From: Gemmata massiliana
Lineage (GTDB): Bacteria; Planctomycetota; Planctomycetia; Gemmatales; Gemmataceae
NCBI GenBank assembly: GCA_000531095.1
Contig: HG799470.1
Location: 198,268-262,267 of the forward strand
Length of the DNA: 64,000 nt
Direction: 5' to 3'
The notes below the pieces were generated by a model. It saw only the letters and a list, made by a program, of their open reading frames with translations. It was not told the origin of the DNA and did no database searches. Within the stretch, counting starts at the first letter, position 1. Each line of letters begins with the position of its first letter. The translations under genes and the position numbers were made by a program. Positions 7,443 through 14,514 of the stretch are shown here, one piece after another.

Positions 7443-7525
7443 GGCCCGGTGGTGTAACGGGAGCCACGCCGGTCTCAGAAGCCGGTGCCGTAACGGGCGT
7501 GAGGGTTCAACTCCCTCCTGGGCCA
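7443..7525 (+). tRNA. tRNA-Leu (CAG), class II
   Basis: Acceptor GGCCCGG/CTGGGCC, discriminator A, then CTG. Anticodon arm CCGGT-CTCAGAA-GCCGG reads CAG. A long variable arm around GCCGTAACGGGC identifies a regular class II leucine tRNA. Confidence 0.88.
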
Positions 7526-7537
7526 CTGACGGAAAAT

Positions 7538-7619
7538 GACCTCGTGCTGTAATTGGGAGCCAGAGTCGGTTGAGAGCCGGCTGCCGTAAGGCGTGTGGGT
7601 TCGATCCCCACCGGGGTCA
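7538..7619 (+). tRNA. tRNA-Leu (GAG), class II
   Basis: Acceptor GACCTCG/CGGGGTC, discriminator A, then CTG. Anticodon arm GTCGG-TTGAGAG-CCGGC reads GAG. The variable arm GCCGTAAGGC is similar to that of the neighbouring Leu(CAG), suggesting an origin by duplication. Confidence 0.85.
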
Positions 7620-7631
7620 CTGTGCGTTGAC

Positions 7632-7699
7632 GGGATCGCTCGCGGGCGAGAGTTGTGCCTTGCAAGCACGACGACGGGGTTCGACTCCCCGCGGTTCCA
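7632..7699 (+). tRNA. tRNA-Ala (UGC), minimal D-arm
   Basis: Acceptor GGGATCG/CGGTTCC, discriminator A, then CTC. Anticodon arm TGTGC-CTTGCAA-GCACG reads TGC. Only 68 nt long: the D-region collapses to CTCG-CGGG-CGAG, a stem with a 4-nt loop. The acceptor lacks the G3-U70 pair in the usual position (G3-T70 is present as G-T at the third pair), so alanylation may still be possible. Confidence 0.75.
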
Positions 7700-7714
7700 C
7701 TCGATCGGTTTGCG

Positions 7715-7788
7715 TTCAACAGCCGCGTGGGGCGGACTAATCAACGTCCGGCCGACTGGGGTTCGTTCCGCGCCCCGCGGTTGCTGAA
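7715..7788 (+). other. tRNA-like element without a D-arm
   Basis: 13-bp closing stem (7715-7727 with 7776-7788, two GU or mismatch positions), an internal hairpin CGGAC-TAATCAAC-GTCCG in the anticodon-arm position, and a GGGG-TTCG...CCCC hairpin like a T-arm. It has an 8-nt anticodon loop, no D-arm and an oversized T-loop. It sits between tRNA-Ala and tRNA-Ser and is most likely a decayed or highly reduced tRNA. Confidence 0.4.
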
Positions 7789-7806
7789 CACAAACTGGTC
7801 ACTTAC

Positions 7807-7892
7807 GGACGGGAGCCGGATACGGTTGGCCGGGACGCTTTGCTAAAGCGTTCGCCCTCACGGGCGTGTGGGTTCAAATCCCACCCCCTCCG
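7807..7892 (+). tRNA. tRNA-Ser (GCU)
   Basis: Anticodon arm ACGCT-TTGCTAA-AGCGT reads GCT. The long variable arm CGCCCTCACGGGCG is class II, as expected for Ser, and the discriminator is G. The acceptor GGACGGG/CCCCTCC has one C-C mismatch at pair 4-69. Followed by CTG. Confidence 0.85.
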
Positions 7893-7901
7893 CTGGTACT
7901 T

Positions 7902-7973
7902 ACCCTGGTGGTGAAACGGAGATCATTCCGCGCTTCGAACGCGGCGTTCCGGGTTCAAATCCTGGCCGGGGTA
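7902..7973 (+). tRNA. tRNA-Arg (UCG)
   Basis: Acceptor ACCCTGG/CCGGGGT, discriminator A, then CTT. Perfect anticodon arm CCGCG-CTTCGAA-CGCGG reads TCG. Only 9 bp separate it from tRNA-Ser. Confidence 0.85.
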
Positions 7974-8070
7974 CTTTATGAGAGCGTTCCGTCAGATGTG
8001 TACTGCACAGTTCGCACTGCGGATGTTTCCAAAACTGAGCGCTGAAGGAAAAGCTACTGAACATTCATCT

Positions 8071-8144
8071 GGTCCTGTGGTCTAGCGGTTCAAGGCGCCT
8101 CCCTGACACGGAGGAGAACGGTGGTTCGATTCCACCCAGGATCA
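8071..8144 (+). tRNA. tRNA-Val (GAC)
   Basis: Acceptor GGTCCTG/CAGGATC, discriminator A, then CTC. Anticodon arm CCTCC-CTGACAC-GGAGG reads GAC. The 97-bp spacer before it holds no recognisable feature. Confidence 0.88.
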
Positions 8145-8190
8145 CTCCGAGTTGCGTTTTTTCAGACGATAATGCGCATCTCGGCTCCGT

Positions 8191-8264
8191 GCGGCATGTG
8201 GTGTAGCGGTAGCACGCGGCCCTGTGAAGGCTGAGGTGATGGGGTTCGACTCCCCCCGCGCCGC
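8191..8264 (+). tRNA. tRNA-His (GUG)
   Basis: Read from the extra G-1 at 8191, the acceptor CGGCATG pairs with CGCGCCG and G-1 pairs with discriminator C73, the His identity element. Anticodon arm CGGCC-CTGTGAA-GGCTG reads GTG. Followed by CCT rather than CT. Confidence 0.85.
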
Positions 8265-8372
8265 CCTCTGTTAACTTTCTGTTACGGGTCCAAGGTTCAG
8301 AATCATTCGCGATTTCGCGGCACTTCACAATTTGGGTTTGACGCGCTGAAGTGCTTGTTTTTCCAGTCTTCT

Positions 8373-8446
8373 GCCGGTGTGGCGCGACCCAGAAAGGCAC
8401 CGAGCTCGTACCTCGGTTCATGCGGGTGCGAATCCCGCCGCCGGCT
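8373..8446 (+). tRNA. tRNA-Thr (CGU), last tRNA of the array
   Basis: Acceptor GCCGGTG/CGCCGGC, discriminator T, then CTC. Perfect anticodon arm CCGAG-CTCGTAC-CTCGG reads CGT. T-arm GCGGG-TGCGAAT-CCCGC is perfectly paired but its loop reads TGC where TTC is nearly universal (position 55 is G). Confidence 0.8.
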
Positions 8447-8629
8447 CTCGATCCGTGTCGATTATCGAACCCGTTGCGGCGGTGCGCGTTACGCGCCCTC
8501 CGCGCGGGATCGTTTCGTTTACATTCCCGTTCCCGCAGTGGCACGGCGGCGTTTAGGTCTGTAGGATTTCAACTCCGAAAATTGCCCGCCCTCTTTCGCC
8601 GCAAGTGCCGGCGTCTACCTGGTGCCAAT

Positions 8630-9004
8630 ATGACCGAGTTTGCAGAAGCTCGCAAAGTGGCCGCGTTGCTCGCGGCCGTGGCCGAGCCGACCCGCTTGCG
8701 CGTCCTGTGGCAGTTGGCCAAAGGCCCCCAGCACGTGGGCAAACTTGCGGACCTCGTCGACATCAAGATGGTGAACATGTCGCACCACCTCGGCGTGATG
8801 CGCCAGGCCGGGGTGCTGGAAGACGAGAAGGACGGGCGCCAGGTGATCTACCGGCTGCGCCCGGACGTGTTCATCCCCGGCACGACCCCGGACGTGCTCG
8901 GCGTCCTGACGCTCGGGAGCTTCCGCGTGGTGATGCGGGCCAAGCCGGAAGCCCCGCCGGTGTCGATCAACACCAAGACCCGCCGGAAGACCGCGAAGAA
9001 ATAA
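8630..9004 (+). CDS. ArsR-type winged-helix regulator
   Basis: 124 aa from the ATG at 8630. The helix-turn-helix core runs over about residues 8-80: AVAEPTRLRVLWQL, then VGKLADLVDIKMVNMSHHLG as recognition region, and a wing GVLEDEKDGRQVIYRL. The usual metal-binding ELCVCDL box is absent, so the inducer is unknown and metal sensing is not supported. The C-terminus is basic. It lies just after the tRNA array and 63 bp before a MATE exporter on the same strand, which it may control; that link is inferred from position only. Confidence 0.8.
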   Translation: MTEFAEARKVAALLAAVAEPTRLRVLWQLAKGPQHVGKLADLVDIKMVNMSHHLGVMRQAGVLEDEKDGRQVIYRLRPDVFIPGTTPDVLGVLTLGSFRVVMRAKPEAPPVSINTKTRRKTAKK

Positions 9005-9067
9005 TGAACGCGCCCCAGCGCCGTCCTCGCAACGGCGTCCCGAAGCCCGCCTCCCTATGATGTGGGA

Positions 9068-10492
9068 ATGCTCAGTCCCACAGCACCCCCGGACACACTG
9101 TCGCGCCCGCTCTGGCGACAGGTACTGGCACTCGCTCTCCCCGCACTCGCACAGCAGTACCTCCACCTCGTGGTCCAGCTCTCGGACCAGTTCCTCGCGG
9201 GGCGGTTCGAGCTGCCCGACCCGAACCAGCGCATCGGTTACCTCTCCGCGCTGAACACCGCCGGCTACCTCTACTGGTTCGTATCGAGCTACACCGTTCT
9301 AGTGAGCGTGGGGAGCACCGCGCTCGTTGCGCGGTTCGTCGGGGCCAAAGATTGGGCACTGGCCCAGCACGCGACCGGTCAGTCGGTGGTGCTCGCGGTC
9401 GTGTTCGGGTTGCTCGGCACCGTGGCCGCGCTCCTGGGGCTACCGAGTCTCATCGAAGCGCTGAAACTCACCGGCGATGCGGCCCATCTGTGCGTCGAGT
9501 TCCTCACACCGCTGGCGGTGCTGCTCGCGTTCCAGATCACGGAATCGGCGTGCGCCGCGTGCTTGGCGGGAGCGGGGGACACGCGCACCGGCCTCAAGGT
9601 ACTCGGCCTGGTCGCCGTCCTCAACGTGCCGCTCGCGTGGGGGCTGTGTTTCGGTGTCGGTCCGATCCGGGGGATCGGCTTCGTCGGGATCGCACTCGGT
9701 ACAGGGATCAGCCACGTCATCGGGTGCGTCCTGCTGCTCGTGATCCTCTCGCGCGGGAAATCGGGTCTGAAACTGCGCCTTGCGAATCTCTTACCAGCGC
9801 CCCGGCTGATCCGCCGGTTACTGCGCGTGAGCGTGCCGGCCGCGATCGACAGCCTGTCGGCCGCGTTCTGTCAGTTGTGGTTCCTCAGTCTGGTAAACAG
9901 CCTGGGTGATACGGCCGCGTCCGCACACGGCATCGCACTGAAGTGGGAAGCGCTCGGTTTTTTGTCCGGGGCGGCATTCGGAACCGCGGCGATGGCCCTC
10001 GTGGGCCAGAACCTCGGCGCGCGAACACCGGACCGCGCCGCCCGGAGCGGGTGGACCGCCTACGCTCTCGGTGGCGGTGTGATGTCCTTTATGGGCCTGC
10101 TGTTCGTGCTGCTCGCGGAACACATGTTTCGCCTATTCTGCCCCGACCCGAGTTTGCAGCCTATTGTTGATGCGGGCGTACCAGCACTGCGATTGATCGC
10201 GTGCGCGATGCCGGCACTGGCGTCGCAGATCATCTTCACGGCGGCTCTGCGTGGAGCTGGTGATTCGCGCGTTCCGGTGCTGTTCAGTTGGTTCGGGTTC
10301 CTGTGCGTGCGGATTCCCCTCGCACACCTCCTCACCGCCCCGCAAGTTAACTTGGGTTCCCTCGGGACGATCCCCGGGTACGACCTCGGGCTGTTAGGGG
10401 CCTGGGTCGCGATGTGCTCCGACTTGTGGGCGCGCGGAACGTTCTTCGCGATCCGGTTCGCCAGCGGGAAGTGGAAGAAAGTGGAAGTGTAA
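9068..10492 (+). CDS. MATE-family multidrug/cation exporter
   Basis: 474 aa with about twelve membrane helices in two related halves; the second half begins near residue 250. The N-terminal PALAQQYLHLVVQLSDQFLAG matches the MATE pattern, and conserved AGAGDTRTG-type loops occur in both halves (about residues 170 and 390, the latter as ALRGAGDSRVP). Members export cationic compounds in exchange for Na+ or H+ at the inner membrane. I chose the ATG at 9068; a GTG at 9062 in frame is also possible. Probably co-transcribed with the upstream ArsR-type gene. The substrate is unknown. Confidence 0.88.
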   Translation: MLSPTAPPDTLSRPLWRQVLALALPALAQQYLHLVVQLSDQFLAGRFELPDPNQRIGYLSALNTAGYLYWFVSSYTVLVSVGSTALVARFVGAKDWALAQHATGQSVVLAVVFGLLGTVAALLGLPSLIEALKLTGDAAHLCVEFLTPLAVLLAFQITESACAACLAGAGDTRTGLKVLGLVAVLNVPLAWGLCFGVGPIRGIGFVGIALGTGISHVIGCVLLLVILSRGKSGLKLRLANLLPAPRLIRRLLRVSVPAAIDSLSAAFCQLWFLSLVNSLGDTAASAHGIALKWEALGFLSGAAFGTAAMALVGQNLGARTPDRAARSGWTAYALGGGVMSFMGLLFVLLAEHMFRLFCPDPSLQPIVDAGVPALRLIACAMPALASQIIFTAALRGAGDSRVPVLFSWFGFLCVRIPLAHLLTAPQVNLGSLGTIPGYDLGLLGAWVAMCSDLWARGTFFAIRFASGKWKKVEV

Positions 10493-10558
10493 ACGTTGTG
10501 AGCGGCGGGGGAGTGAAATCACCGACCTACACTGGTAACAGAACGAGGGCACGACCGC

Positions 10559-11095
10559 GTGCAGTTGTTAAGAATCATACTGATGTCTGTAGCCGCGGCC
10601 GTGCTCTACGGTGTCGCCCACGATCAGGTGACGGCTCGCATCTGCGTCGAGTATTTCACGATCGGCCACCCGCCGGTGTTCGGAACCGACGACCCGACGC
10701 TACTCGGCATCGGGTGGGGCATCATCGCTACGTGGTGGGTCGGCTTGCTTCTCGGTGTCCCATTGGCGGTGGGCGCTCGCGCCGGGTCGCGCCCCAAACG
10801 GTCGGCCGCATCGCTGGTGCGACCAATCGCGCGGCTCCTTACCGTGATGGCACTGTGCGCGACGGTCGCCGGAACTACGGGGTGGCTGTTGGCCCGATCC
10901 GGGGTCGTGTTTCTCATCGGCCCCATTGCCGACGAGCTACCCGCTGATCGACACGTGCCGTTCCTCGCGGTTCTTTGGGCGCACGTGGCCAGCTACGTAT
11001 CCGGGCTGGTCGGTGGACTGGTGGTGCTAATGCAGGTGTGGCGTTCGAGAGGTGCAACTATCGTAGTCACAGGCGGAACAACTGCAATCGAATGA
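10559..11095 (+). CDS. Hypothetical four-helix membrane protein
   Basis: 178 aa from a GTG at 10559. Hydrophobic segments at about residues 4-20, 48-70, 92-112 and 138-160 suggest four membrane helices. No family recognised. It follows the MATE gene by 66 bp on the same strand. The upstream GTGCAGTTG context gives no strong ribosome-binding site, so the start is uncertain. Confidence 0.65.
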   Translation: MQLLRIILMSVAAAVLYGVAHDQVTARICVEYFTIGHPPVFGTDDPTLLGIGWGIIATWWVGLLLGVPLAVGARAGSRPKRSAASLVRPIARLLTVMALCATVAGTTGWLLARSGVVFLIGPIADELPADRHVPFLAVLWAHVASYVSGLVGGLVVLMQVWRSRGATIVVTGGTTAIE

Positions 11096-11232
11096 TTTTG
11101 CCGGTGACAAGCCATTTCGACGAACGCGAGTTCACGTTATTCCGATCGAGTCGCGTGAACCAGCGAAGAAGCAAGCACCCGCCCCGTGCGAATGAGTTCA
11201 CCGCGCCGGGGGGACACGGCCGGCCGCGCCGA

Positions 11233-12255
11233 CTACTTGTCTGCTTTCACGTACTTCGCGATCCGGCCCTTGGGACCGGCGGCCCAGCCGTCGCCCGACG
11301 CGGTAAAAGCGACGCTGTTGTACTTCTCCCGGTCTAGCGACTTCCAGGTCGCACCGTCGTCTGCCGAAGCGTCGGAGCCCGATGTGCCGACGGTCACCCA
11401 CCGGTCCTTCGCCCAGGCGACGCCGGACCGGAACGGCAGCGGTTTCTCAACGGGCTTCCACGTTTTTCCGCCGTCGGCGGTAACCGCTCCCGTTGCTTCC
11501 GTGCCGTCCGGTTTGCGGTAATCGCCCCCGACGATCACACCGTGGTCGCGGTCCCGAAACGCGATCGAGAACACCCCGGCCGATTCGATCCCGGCCAGGA
11601 GTGGCGTTTCGCTGGCGCTCCAGGTTTTCCCCCGATCGCTCGAATGAAGCACTCGCGCGACCTTAGCCCCACCGGTGCAAAACCAGACGTCGTTCTCACC
11701 GCGGGTGACGAGACAGGTGCCGCTGGCCGCGAACGCGCCTTCCTTCGGCAGGGCCGCAGGTCGGCTCTTCTCTGGTAACAGAGTCCACTTCGCGCCGCCG
11801 TCGTCGGTAACGAGCAGATGGAACCGACCGTCCACCGGGTCGCCGAACGCGATCCCGTGCTTCTCGTCCCAGAAGGCGATCGCGTCGAAGAACCCCTTGG
11901 GTTCGGCGTTTTTGAACTGAAGCGCCCACGTCTTACCGCCGTCCGTCGTCTTGTAAATCCGGGACGCTTCACCGGGGCCGGCACTCAGCAGATACGCCGT
12001 GTGTTCCCCGAACGCCTCGACGTCGCGGAAGTCGAGTTTGTCCGCGTCGGGCACCGAGCCGGCGGTCCACGTCTTACCGCCGTCGGTGGTGCGGCCGAAC
12101 GTTCCCTTCGTGCCACTGACCCACGCCACTTTTGAATCGACTGTACATAATCCCCGGAAGTCCGCGTCCGATTTGATGACCTGTTGTTGCCACTGACCCA
12201 ATGCGAGCGCGTTGTCGAGCACGCAGAGTAGCACGGCAATGAGAAACGCCTTCAT
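11233..12255 (-). CDS. Secreted BNR/Ycf48-like beta-propeller protein
   Basis: 340 aa with a Sec signal peptide (about residues 1-19, cleavage near ALA-LG). The mature part has repeated Asp-box/BNR motifs of the form TTDGGKTW (about residues 57, 105), DDGGAKW, SDRGKTW, ADGGKTW and DDGATW, spaced about 45-60 residues as in six- or seven-bladed propellers. Homologues are often named Ycf48-like or oxidoreductase without evidence of activity. Expected in the periplasm or outside the cell. It is convergent with the upstream membrane protein gene. Confidence 0.82.
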   Translation of the reverse strand: MKAFLIAVLLCVLDNALALGQWQQQVIKSDADFRGLCTVDSKVAWVSGTKGTFGRTTDGGKTWTAGSVPDADKLDFRDVEAFGEHTAYLLSAGPGEASRIYKTTDGGKTWALQFKNAEPKGFFDAIAFWDEKHGIAFGDPVDGRFHLLVTDDGGAKWTLLPEKSRPAALPKEGAFAASGTCLVTRGENDVWFCTGGAKVARVLHSSDRGKTWSASETPLLAGIESAGVFSIAFRDRDHGVIVGGDYRKPDGTEATGAVTADGGKTWKPVEKPLPFRSGVAWAKDRWVTVGTSGSDASADDGATWKSLDREKYNSVAFTASGDGWAAGPKGRIAKYVKADK

Positions 12256-12522
12256 AAGTGCTCCGGTTCAAGTTCGCGAGACGACGTTAGGTTTAGTCCG
12301 CATCTCGTGACGTGGTTGCGGATTTCGCACACCTTGTACTCGGGCGTGCGCCCGTTTCAGGCGAGGCGCCGCGGGTATCGGCGCGAACTTTTCTCCGGTC
12401 CGCGTCTCATCTCTGGGGGATAACCCAATTTGCCGACGCGGGCAACGAAGTAAATCACAGCACCCGATTCTTCGTTCGCCCCGAGGCTCGTTCCTCTCAC
12501 TGTACCTTCGAGGTGCGTTACC

Positions 12523-13131
12523 ATGCCCGTTGCGCCGCCGGACCCTGCCAACTTACAAACCGAACAAGACGTTCCCCATCCGGTGTTGTTGAACACCTGG
12601 AAGCACCACGCGGGTTGGATTCGCGAGCGGATCAGCGCCGCGGTTCGGAGCGGGAGTGCCGGGGTCGCGGCGCTGCCCGCGGAGATGGCGGTGGTCGGTT
12701 CGCGCCTCATGGATCTGTACGTCGGAACGCTGAAACCGGCGACCATTGCTGAAGCCGTTATTGCCGACCTGAATACGCGGGGCCTGTTCGAGTTCGATCC
12801 ACTCGCGAAGTGGCTGGCGGAACAGGGGGCTTACGCGCTCACCGAACTCCCCGACCGCTCGACGTGGACGATCCGACTCGGACCGGCCGACGGGCGCTAT
12901 TTGCACCTGCACCCCGGCCGGTGGGCGCGACACACGATGCGCGTTCAGGCCAACACGCTGCGGTCCGCGGTCATGGCCCACGCGCTCGCGCGACTCACCG
13001 GGCGCGCAGCAAACGAGCTGGAGGTCGTGAACGAGGCGCGCAAGCAGTACCTCGGAATGCTACCCGTCCTCGAACTCACGGGCACCGGGGGCCTCGGTGC
13101 GGTCATCGCAGCGCTTCAAGCGCCCGCGTGA
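12523..13131 (+). CDS. Hypothetical protein
   Basis: 202 aa, soluble, no signal peptide. Rich in Ala and Leu helices. A Pro-rich N-terminus is followed by VLLNTWKHHAGWIRERI and a central segment DRSTWTIRLGPADGRYLHLHP. I do not recognise a family. Codon use is like that of the neighbours. The 267 bp upstream hold no recognisable gene. Confidence 0.7.
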   Translation: MPVAPPDPANLQTEQDVPHPVLLNTWKHHAGWIRERISAAVRSGSAGVAALPAEMAVVGSRLMDLYVGTLKPATIAEAVIADLNTRGLFEFDPLAKWLAEQGAYALTELPDRSTWTIRLGPADGRYLHLHPGRWARHTMRVQANTLRSAVMAHALARLTGRAANELEVVNEARKQYLGMLPVLELTGTGGLGAVIAALQAPA

Positions 13132-13269
13132 GTGGCGAAAAGCACGATGGATAGCGAGCGCAACGCGACTGACGCCCAGTTGTTTTTACGCAGTTTAGCG
13201 ACTGGTATTCCAATTTTGATGTGGTATCTTCATCCGCGTTGCGCTCATTACTCGGCTCAGTCGGTGCCC

Positions 13270-13401
13270 ATGTTGCCCGCCGCCCTCCCTTCGGTTCGAT
13301 TCGCGTGGTGGAACGTGCATAACTTCGCGCACTTCGCCACGAACCGAGTCGGTGATGTCAGTTGTTCCCCGATTACGAATCGTCTGCGGAAAACGCAATG
13401 A
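13270..13401 (+). pseudogene. Possible remnant of an endonuclease/exonuclease/phosphatase-family gene
   Basis: A short frame carrying LPSVRFAWWNVHNFAHF, which resembles the N-terminus of planctomycete endonuclease/exonuclease/phosphatase-fold proteins (FAWWNVQNF). It stops after 43 codons with no continuation in other frames. Most of the 339-bp gap between the flanking genes is otherwise empty. Call based on this one motif. Confidence 0.35.
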
Positions 13402-13470
13402 ATGCAATCGCATCTCGCGCCGCACCGCCGACAACGCCTTACTAACTAACATTATTATTAGCAGCAAACC

Positions 13471-14007
13471 ATGCTAGCGAAGCTGCACGGCTCTACCCGC
13501 TTCCACCGCAAGCGGGCGGTCCTATGGGTATTTCTGCTCGCAGTCGTTGCTGGTGCTGCGATCGGGGTCTGCCACTTTTTCTCACCGACTTGGCGGGTGC
13601 GAGTGGACGTGACTCATATCCCCCCCGGCACCGCGTTCCTCAGCGTGGCTGCGGAATCTGGTGGGGCCGTCCTCAATATGGACTGGTCACCGGCCAACGA
13701 ACTCTCGATCCCCTTCACAATGCACCCCGCGACGTGTACCTGGAGTTACCAACGGCCCAATAATCCGAATGTAAACTGGGATGCGTATGTCCGCTGGCAA
13801 CCGGGCACGCTGTACGGGATTGTAACGCGGAAAACGGACGGGACATGGTGGGTACATTGGTTTGAGGCCGACGCCGTTCCGCTCAAGGGTAGGTGGTGGC
13901 TCGGAGGTGGGCGCGCCTCCTTTGATCTCACCGCAGGGCAAATGGTCCCGCTGTCAGGAGAGTTAGTAGCTGCGCTCGGGTTGGATAAGGTTGTGGGCCT
14001 TGACTAA
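13471..14007 (+). CDS. Membrane-anchored hypothetical protein
   Basis: 178 aa. Basic N-terminus (STRFHRKRAV) followed by one membrane helix at about residues 16-38, then a periplasmic domain rich in Trp and Tyr (MDWSPANEL, TCTWSYQRP, DGTWWVHWFE). Looks like a type II signal-anchor protein with a small beta-rich external domain. No family recognised. The next gene, 71 bp downstream, is also unknown. Confidence 0.65.
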   Translation: MLAKLHGSTRFHRKRAVLWVFLLAVVAGAAIGVCHFFSPTWRVRVDVTHIPPGTAFLSVAAESGGAVLNMDWSPANELSIPFTMHPATCTWSYQRPNNPNVNWDAYVRWQPGTLYGIVTRKTDGTWWVHWFEADAVPLKGRWWLGGGRASFDLTAGQMVPLSGELVAALGLDKVVGLD

Positions 14008-14078
14008 CTTCGCGCCGACTAATGCCTTAGTTGCGGTAATGATCGCACCCGACATACATACAACCAAGTGGCTGAATT

Positions 14079-14492
14079 ATGCCGACGCTTGAAGAACTCC
14101 TGCGCGCTTCCTTGAAAGGCGCGAATGTAAAGTTCGATCAGGCCAACAGCGATTTACATGCCACCGTAGTCGAAGCAGCTAAGGCGGTCGAAGCGGTGAC
14201 AGGAGGAAAGGCGACTTTGCGGCTGTTTCCAATTGCGAAAGATGACACCGCGACAGGGTACGACCTCTGTGTTGTTACAGTGGGGCAGCAATTCCGAAAA
14301 CTGACGAGCTTCACGGTAACTGGAGCCGGCTATCCGATCGCCCGACATGCTAGTCCTGAGCAGACGGCGGAGCAGCACATCAAGTCTTCAGAGGAACTGT
14401 CCAGTTATTTCCGGAAATTAGCGTCAGATCCGGATTCATCTCTTGTTGCCTACCTCGCTTACATTGTCCGTAATTTTCTCGAAGAGGAATAA
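14079..14492 (+). CDS. Hypothetical soluble protein
   Basis: 137 aa, no signal peptide. Acidic ends, with a predicted helix-strand mix: ELLRASLKGANVKFDQANSD at the N-terminus and YLAYIVRNFLEEE at the C-terminus. Base composition is slightly lower in GC than its neighbours. Ends 22 bp from the convergent DUF1501 gene. Function unknown. Confidence 0.6.
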   Translation: MPTLEELLRASLKGANVKFDQANSDLHATVVEAAKAVEAVTGGKATLRLFPIAKDDTATGYDLCVVTVGQQFRKLTSFTVTGAGYPIARHASPEQTAEQHIKSSEELSSYFRKLASDPDSSLVAYLAYIVRNFLEEE

Positions 14493-14514
14493 TCCGTACC
14501 CGCGCTCGCAGAAC

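Noticed and set aside
7907..7973. Possible read of the Arg tRNA as a protein-coding start region
   Set aside because: All stems of a canonical tRNA are present and short frames here do not continue.
8629..9004. ArsR-type gene considered as a regulator of the tRNA array
   Set aside because: It lies downstream of the array on the same strand; position and distance favour a link to the MATE exporter instead.
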